64,000 bases of DNA from Liolophura sinensis (lineage: Eukaryota > Mollusca > Polyplacophora > Chitonida > Chitonidae). The notes beneath the pieces are model-generated. The model saw only the letters and a program-made list of their open reading frames with translations. It searched no databases and was not told the origin of the DNA. Shown one piece after another: positions 57,274 through 64,000 of the stretch (within the stretch, counting starts at the first letter, position 1; every line of letters begins with the position of its first letter). The DNA is taken from the NCBI RefSeq assembly GCF_032854445.1, contig NC_088303.1:22265501-22329500 (forward strand), written 5' to 3'. The position numbers and the translations under genes are program-made.

Positions 57274-59962
57274 CTACACGCCACTGTTAATATCGCTACT
57301 GCTACTGTCGCTACTGCTAATGTCACTACTGCTACTGTCGCTACTGCTGCTTGTTTCGGACTCGCTGCTTGAAATTTGTATCAGTACATGCTTGGGTTCC
57401 GATGATGTGTCCTTTTTAGATTTCACACTGCCTTTGTCCAACTGATTGCTACCGCTGCTAGCGTCGTTGGATGAGTTGCTCTCTGACTCCGAAGGCTTGT
57501 TGCTCACTGTTAAAAATTGCTGGTACTTCGTCATCAGTTCTTTCATCTCCTCTGCGTTTGTTGACGAAGAGCTGTCGTAATCGCTATTGTAACTGCTCGT
57601 TGCACTGCTATCTGTGCTGCTCTGTGGCCTCTGGCTGGCAGCCGCAAAGCTTTTGAACTGGCCGAGTAACATCGCTGGCGTTTTCGCCTCTTTGTTGGCT
57701 TCTATTTTCGCGCGTCGCTCTTTCGACAGCTTTATCTTTCGCTGCCTTTCCTCTTCATCCTCGCTGGAATCCACCTCTTCGCTTTCATCCGATATATCCC
57801 CGTAGTCTACTGGATTCATACAGACTGTACATATGTTATTGATATCCGAATAACAGTCCACGCAGTACACAGCGTCGCAGTCTCCCGATGGGCAATGATA
57901 GAAGTTGACGAGATCTCGGGGATTCCCCTCCGCGCCGCAGCATAAGCATCGCTTCCGATCATACCCGAGAAGCCGGAAAAAATTGGTGAGGAACGGAAAC
58001 TGTGCTATAAGCTTTCCTCTGATACTGGCCTTTTTTACAGAGCTGTCCTGATGATATTTCCGCCTCAGTTGTCGCCGAGTAAACTTGAGAAAGCCACCCC
58101 TCTGCTTAATGATGTGGTTGTACAGCCATGCGGCGCGTGCTCGGGCGCGTTTAGGGAAATACATACCCATGACGACGTGGCGCATGCGCATTCCATACGC
58201 CTCAAACAGTGTAAGGAAAAAACAAACAGCGTAAATCCAACCCACTGTCTGGTAAACACTATAATTGGGGACGCTAGGGTTAGGTAAACAACTAGTGGTG
58301 TCCAAGTCAGTGTCCAGACTCGTCAAGGGGTCGAACAAGCTTATCAAAGCTCGGTACATATCTGCTATTATCCCATCACCCTGTACGTGCATCTTAATGG
58401 CTGCCGGAACTGGCTTGTGAACTTTGACCTCAAAATGGCGTCGTATCATGTCTAACATCCAGTAGAGTCCAAAGTCACACATAAGGTAGAAGGCGGCGTA
58501 GACGGCACTGCTGACATACATCACAACACCACGTAGCATTTTCCTTCGCTCTGCTAGTGTTAGGAATAGTGTCCAAGGCTTGATGTATTTTAAGTTCTCA
58601 TTAGCCGAGAGTGGGAAAATGGTTTCTTTTGTCTTCTCTTTCCTTTTCTCTTCAATCGCGTGAAGTGCTTTGTTAATGTACCTGTTGTCATAACTGTCGT
58701 CAGTTTAAATACTTGTGTCGATAGTAAATGGCTTTGATGAAGACGAATACTATAGTAAAGCCTAAGGTGTTGCTGAGAAAGTCGATCAGACCGTCATACG
58801 ATTTTATCTTCGATTTTATCTCCTCCATGATGGAATCCTTCACTTCTTCGTAAGAGCGGCTTTGCTCTGATTGTAAGGCTGTAGTGATAATGTACTTGTG
58901 ATATTCACGTAAAACATTTCGTACACATTGTAGATAGCTCTTGATATCGGAGCTCCCAATTTCTTGCTCATAAGGTTTTTTAAATAGTTTTACCAAAATG
59001 CACAACAGTTCCGCGACCCGAAAAATCACACAAATACCCGAGACAGTGCCGACAAGGTCACATGTTATAAGGACACAGCGGCTAAATGTCCATACAGTCA
59101 TTGTAGGCGTCATCAAAGGGCACTTCTGCATTTCCTGTACGGTGCCATCATCTTTTCGTTGCAAACGTCCACCAATGCTCGCTAGCCATTCCAGAGCTCC
59201 GTTTATTGCGGCAGCGATATCGTCAACAGCTCTTTTTAAAGAAAGGAAAATGATGCGTAACATTTCGGCCATCGTCTGTATGGCGTCAAGTACGGCCCGA
59301 ATTCCATCAACGATAGCGGCCATGGGAGACAAGGCGGCTTCAACCATTTCTCTTGTCTGGTTGTAGACAACCGACTGTCCGGCACGTGGCCGCTTCTGAG
59401 AGGACGAGGACGTTGTGAGTGACGTTCTTCACTGGATTAGCCATAACCAACACGAAGGCGTATAGAATGAGAAATGTACGGCCTCTGCTGGAGAAAAACT
59501 GAGGTGCGATGAGGAGGATGTAACAGCGGACTTTAAGGGAGAAACCTAATCCAACTGTCAGAAAACCTCCGAGAAAGACGCATACGGCGGCGGCTGTACT
59601 AGCTGCATATTCCATTTTAAAAACCATCAGGAAATACACGAAGAGTGTGATAAGCATGCCTCCTCCAAACCCCACAAAGGTCTTCAGACATCGTTTTCGT
59701 ACGTACCACTCAGCCCAAGCCTGCCACAGCACGTTCGCATTCGCCTCCGCCTGTTTCCTTAGGTACAGTACACAGGGGCAGCATATCTCCATGAAACTCA
59801 CACGGATGCGGTTCATGGCAGTTAATGTAGAATTTTTCGTACCATGGCACAATGGGGGGAAGACCGTAATGTGCTCGTACGGCGTTCTTTTTGGCAAAAG
59901 CCAGTTGGTCTAAGAGCCTGCTGACTCGGTAAGCCTTGATCCACTGCCCTCACTTGGGACAT
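57274..59962 (-). pseudogene. DCST2-like (DC-STAMP domain) locus, intronless, with frame disruptions
   Basis: Three consecutive minus-strand reading frames (59897-59340, 59347-58700, then ~58701-57274) encode successive parts of one DC-STAMP-domain protein. Part 1 has membrane helices and AATC; part 2 continues GQSVVYNQTREMV.. to YYRHKYLN; part 3 starts DDSYDNRYIN, includes FPLSANE, the LDMIRRHFEVKVHKP region, ICTVC within a Cys-rich RING-like module (CLCCG..CPSGDC..CVDCY) and a Ser/Asp-rich tail. Each junction needs a +1 shift (extra base at about 59381 and at 58702, within a UGA). The order and spacing match DCST2, a multipass sperm protein needed for gamete fusion in vertebrates. Vertebrate DCST2 has many exons; no intron is evident here, so a retrocopy is possible. 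Alternatives are assembly indels or real +1 frameshifting. The N-terminus is unresolved; 59962 is the furthest upstream ATG considered. Confidence 0.75.
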
Positions 59963-60100
59963 GATGCTGTATAACGCTAAACATTCACAGCACAGGCGCT
60001 TTACTGCCGTCCTCTCTTTACTGACATGTTGCTGGAGTCACCATTTGAACTGTGTTGTTGTCGACGCACAAAGCGAGCGATTGTTCGATTGACCTCACCA

Positions 60101-60108
60101 TGACGTCA
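60101..60108. promoter_or_regulatory. Perfect CRE (TGACGTCA) upstream of the DCST2-like locus
   Basis: The palindrome lies about 140 bp upstream of the most distal candidate ATG (59962). CREM-type control through such sites is typical of male germ-cell genes, which would fit a DCST-family gene. A second perfect site is at 60746-60753, with near matches at about 60857 and 60941. Functional use is inference. Confidence 0.4.
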
Positions 60109-60119
60109 TGATTCTCTGC

Positions 60120-61060
60120 AACATAGACCAACGTCAAGTTAGAAAGAATGGCAGACTCGAGAACGAGTTATACAGATGGTTGTTTTCTTCGTTTTCTTCT
60201 GTGACGTTGCAGTGCGTGTGTACTGCATATATGTTTTATGAGCACACGTACACCGATAATTGTGACATAATAAAGGAAAGAACAAATGCGTTCACAGCCT
60301 TGGGCCGTCTTGATACAGGCGGGTAGGAGTTTCACGAGTTCCCCATTTTGTTTACGACCTCATGGAAGGCCAATAATTTTTCTTATTCTTTCTCCTCATA
60401 ATTACACAGCATAGATAAACTTAGCGTGGTTTAAAAGAGTAGTCGTCCTTGGGCTTGTAATTCAATTATGTACATGCTATAGTTAAAACAGACTGTTCTC
60501 ACGCCTCCACAGCTGATATCAGCTGTTAAAAATGTGTAATTAACGTTCTACGTAGTGAAATCCTATTTACTTTGCATTAAAATGAAACGGGCATTAAGAT
60601 TTAACAACAGGCCCCAGTCTTCCGGGACCTTGTTCTTGTGATTACATCGTTCAGCAAGGTTCGTGCAAAAGCATAAGAGTACCACAAGAAGCTGAACTTG
60701 GGACGTGATTTTAGTCATAATGAACTTGATCTGGCTTGAACAGTGTGACGTCACAGTGAGTGTGTATAACAATATACGTCATAGATGAAACTGTAGTACG
60801 CCATGGTTTACCCACTGTGGTGAGAGGAAAATCCGCTGGTACCCCATTGTGACGCTGCGACGTCACATAAAGCCTGAACCTGTGTAATCCATGCTGGCGT
60901 GGAACTTTGATTGACCTATTTAAAACAGTAATCTTCACTGTGTGACATCATTAAAAGGAGGCCTCTTTCCATCCATTGCCATTTCATTTTCCATTTCCAG
61001 CATACCATGAATTGTATTTTTGGTTGAGGGCTTCAGAAACACATTCTCGAGTGGCTCGAG
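60120..61060. other. Intergenic with CRE-like motifs
   Basis: No exon recognised. The stretch 60741-60760 is a near-palindrome centred on TGACGTCA ('cagtgtgacgtcacagtg'). Confidence 0.4.
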
Positions 61061-61062
61061 TC

Positions 61063-61300
61063 TTTGTGCCTAGCTAAAATGGTGAGAGCATCGTAATGAC
61101 CCAGGAGCCTCTCGCCCAATGCGGTCACTGTGAGTTCAAGTTCAGCTCATGCTGGCTTCCTCTCAGCAGCCTGCGGATGGTCGTGGGCTCTGCCCGGTTT
61201 CCTCCCACACAATGCTGGTCGCCGTCGTATAAGTGAAATATTCTTGAGTACGGCGTGAAACACCAATCAAATAAATAAATAAATAAATAAATACAATGGG
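61063..61300 (+). mobile_element. SINE family A, plus orientation
   Basis: Contains 'gacccaggagcctctcgcc', B-box-like 'gtgagttcaagttcagc', 'gtcgtataagtgaaatattc', 'ttgagtacggcgtgaaacac' and a long 'aaataaataaataaataaat' tail. The region between 'ttcctctca' and 'gcagcctgcgg' is deleted relative to other copies. Confidence 0.88.
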
Positions 61301-63210
61301 TGAGACAGTGGTCGAATATTGGACTCAACGATATACTCGCTTAGGAGATGCCTAACCATCCAGAGGCATTACCTAACACGTGACAGAGAAAATCAGACTG
61401 ACAACGTAGACCCGCATATATTGGCTGTGTTGAGCTTTCATTGGAAATGTGCCATATTTCACCCATGGATGCATATTGATTATGATATTCGAAAACGTGT
61501 TTAATAATTCTTCCCTTAACTCATGTTAACCACTAAAAATGTGAAGTCAGTACATGATACGAATTATTAATCAAACACCTTATCACATATGCCAATTCGA
61601 TTGTAATCAGCGCATTTTATTTCCGGGCAAAATAAGCATGACAAGTCAAAACGACAAACCGTTATGGTGAACGCCCAGCTTCAATAACTTTGGAAAATAT
61701 TTCTTTCATTTTTTTCAAATTCATGAAAAAAAAAATACTTGGAAGAGTTTACAAAACTCCATAGCTTCATATCAAATATGTATAAATATGTTTTGCTGTC
61801 GTAATTGTGGTTTTATTACAATTTGATTTCATAAACTAGGTCTTAAAAGGCTTTTGACCTTACATTTGACCTCTGATTGACAATTGTACTTTAGATTTAC
61901 GTTTACCCTATTTCTGCAATGAAAAAAATTACCCCCCACTACTGCACCGCCCTTGGATATTTTCCTATCTATACAGTTACGAGAGGTTCTTCCACAACAA
62001 ATTCATATAAGTCATATAAGCTAAAAATTTCGACATGAATGTGATAACCTTGATCCATCTTGATCCATGTATTTAAGTACAGAATTATATGTTCCCGCGT
62101 ATTCATCGCTACAATAGTAGGATAGCTGCGCAGTGACATCGAACAGTCAGTCGAGCGAGAGACTCGGAGTGAGCTGGTTGCACGTCCATGTACTGTGAGG
62201 AACTCTAATGTATATGGGTCACAATATAATACGGGATCAGAAAACTTTATGATGTTTTCCCTCTGCATACTTTCCTATGTGCTATGACATGAGAACATAT
62301 AATCGACATATAATGAACACACGGCAATCCCAGTAACATGACTTCACAAAATACATTCTTCTCGAGGATGATATTATTGCCCTTGCTCAGGTGTCGTTTT
62401 CCTTTTCATGTCAAACTATAAATACCCACAAGACAAAAGTCACGTTCTTGATAACGTTACACTTTATGTTGACATACATAGCTAGTGATGATTACTGTAC
62501 CGAAATTCATATCTGAGAAATTTGATATGGTAAGGAAACAACGTAAATGGTAAGGTCTAGAAGGCCTGTTCTGTTCTCCACAGAGTGGCGGCGTGGTGAG
62601 TTCCAACGAAGGGACAGTACTCTGCTAAGCACTATTGCAAGGTAAAAAAATGCATTTGTACTGTATATTGCAACACGGGAGAATCATTTGATGCTGGATC
62701 ATCACCAAAATGTAATGATCATAATTTGTGCTTTTCTCAGGGCCAAGTTGTGTAAAAAAATTCTTTCAACTTACTGACAGACTGCTAGACAAATGAAGCC
62801 TAGCTAACAACATAATAGCCTTCGTAATGAATAAATATCAACAAGTGGCCTCCATAGGCTCTAAGTCTGCTTAGCAAACCCTCACAACGTAACGCCATAT
62901 GCATGCAAGTGTGCTGAACCACGTCTTCCAAATGAGTAAGATGTAGAAGTAATCAGTGTAAATTCTATCATAACTGGTCAATTTATAAAGAGCAAAAAGT
63001 GACTATGCTTTCTCGCTGAAAAACACTATCACACTAAGCCTGATTTCCCAGTTATTAGTAAACAGCTTTTCTACTGGAGCTTTCAGACACAGCTGTACAA
63101 TTGGCTTCATTCAAATGGAATCTGTTTTATGATTTTTGCGCATTACAAAGGGGACAGTAGCTTTGATAATGTTGAGAGTAGGCTTCTAGCAAGTCGTTTT
63201 GACATTAACC
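61301..63210. other. Intergenic, nothing recognised
   Basis: No exon, RNA gene or repeat family assigned. Short frames lack family features. Confidence 0.4.
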
Positions 63211-63214
63211 TGTT

Positions 63215-63465
63215 TAGTAATCTGCTTAATAATAATAGGAAGTCTGTTGTCTCATTGATGCTAGAATGTGTTCTGTTATTATAACATAATATTCTGTCGT
63301 ACTCAACATAGTGTCCTGTTAGTCTAATATAATCTTTATGTTGAATTAATAGAACATGTGTGTTATGTTTAACAGAACAATCTGTTGTTATAACGGAATA
63401 CATTCTAGCATCACTCAGACAACAGACTGTCTGTTAAAATTAACAGAATAATTTTTTGAGTGTAT
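63215..63465. repeat. AT-rich repeat with recurring 'tctgttattataac' modules
   Basis: The motif tctgttAttAtaac/taacagaat recurs in direct and inverted forms (about 63272, 63325, 63370, 63390, 63430). It ends 'taacagaataattttttgag' then 'tgta', which resembles the end of a non-autonomous DNA element. Family assignment is by general resemblance only. Confidence 0.5.
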
Positions 63466-63530
63466 ACGTATGTGCAAAGCAATGGTGTATATTTCCAATT
63501 CTTTTTGTATTCTATTTTGTATATATACAC

Positions 63531-63951
63531 AGCGAATAGTTACTCAAACGGCTTGATATATAGACTGGCCTCATTTGAAACAGGATGTTTAGTATCTCTT
63601 GCTCCTTATTTCGGGCTAAATGGAGAGGTCATGGAGATGAATTTGAAACCAAGTACCAAGTATCTGGTAAGCTGATACCTCCAGCGTAAGCTTTTGTGTG
63701 GTCATTATATTGGTACTGCTCCATTTCTTCGCTCGTAACCTCACATCACAAGCCACTAGACAACTTTATTTAGCGTGACCAGAACTGTTAAAGGTGCCTG
63801 AATACGGAACACTTCTCAAAATTTTGTTTTTTTTGCAGGGTGGGTTAGTTGTATTTCTTTGACGGGATTCGTATTATTTCTATTCACCACTGAAGTGAAA
63901 TAGTTCAGTGTGGATTTGCCCTCACAATGGTGGCCTTGCTGTTTACTCTGG
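63531..63951 (+). CDS. Candidate first exons of a gene running off the right edge
   Basis: A possible exon at 63531-63667 (acceptor TACACAG, donor CTG|GTAAGC) is followed by a second at 63839-63951 (acceptor TTTTTTTTGCAG, donor CTGG|GTAAGT). In the second, ATG at 63927 has a good start context (ACAATGG) and encodes MVALLFTL plus one base, a hydrophobic beginning like a signal peptide, ending in phase 1 as is common for secreted-protein first exons. The first exon would be 5' UTR. No family can be named because the rest lies outside the window. Confidence 0.35.
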
Positions 63952-64000
63952 GTAAGTGTTATTCTTAGTTTAAAGTCTATTATTTCCTGAAGAATGCTTT

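Noticed and set aside
58065-58287. Small ORFs on both strands within the DCST2-like locus
   Set aside because: They are shadows of the long minus-strand reading frame.

Overview
The window is nuclear DNA of an animal. Genes are split by long GT-AG introns, two tRNA-derived SINE families recur throughout, and minisatellites and microsatellites are abundant. The gene families (TDP-43, LPCAT3/MBOAT5, DCST2, a NIT-domain guanylate cyclase) and the character of the SINEs suggest a marine lophotrochozoan, probably a mollusc. The taxon is an inference; the animal origin is secure. All exon coordinates were read by hand from splice signals, phase and family similarity.

Layout. 1-4.9 kb is repeat-rich with no recognised gene. 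4.9-9.0 kb (minus) holds a membrane guanylate cyclase with a NIT sensor domain, four coding exons. 9.0-17.9 kb has no recognised gene. 17.9-30.1 kb (minus) is a 12-exon LPCAT3/MBOAT5 gene of about 477 codons, with a large minisatellite in one intron and a long inverted repeat in another. 30.9-36.1 kb (plus) is a truncated TDP-43 paralogue, head to head with LPCAT3 across about 0.8 kb. 40.3-48.9 kb (plus) is a full-length TDP-43 gene: N-terminal domain, RRM1, RRM2 and a Gly-rich tail. 49-57 kb has only SINEs and unrecognised sequence. 57.3-60.0 kb (minus) is an intronless but frame-disrupted DCST2-like locus. The last 0.5 kb may hold the first exons of another plus-strand gene that runs out of the window.

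Most interesting: the tandem TDP-43 pair. The upstream copy has lost RRM2 and the low-complexity tail but keeps the dimerisation domain, a basic NLS-like segment, RRM1, strong splice sites and a poly(A) signal. It encodes about 191 residues. Its second intron carries a tandem array whose unit joins UG-rich sequence to a CAG|GTAAG core, the form of a recursive (zero-length-exon) splice site. Also notable are a perfect 38-bp inverted copy of guanylate-cyclase catalytic exon sequence inside a (CATA)n tract, and +1 frame shifts in the DCST2-like locus, one of them at a UGA codon.
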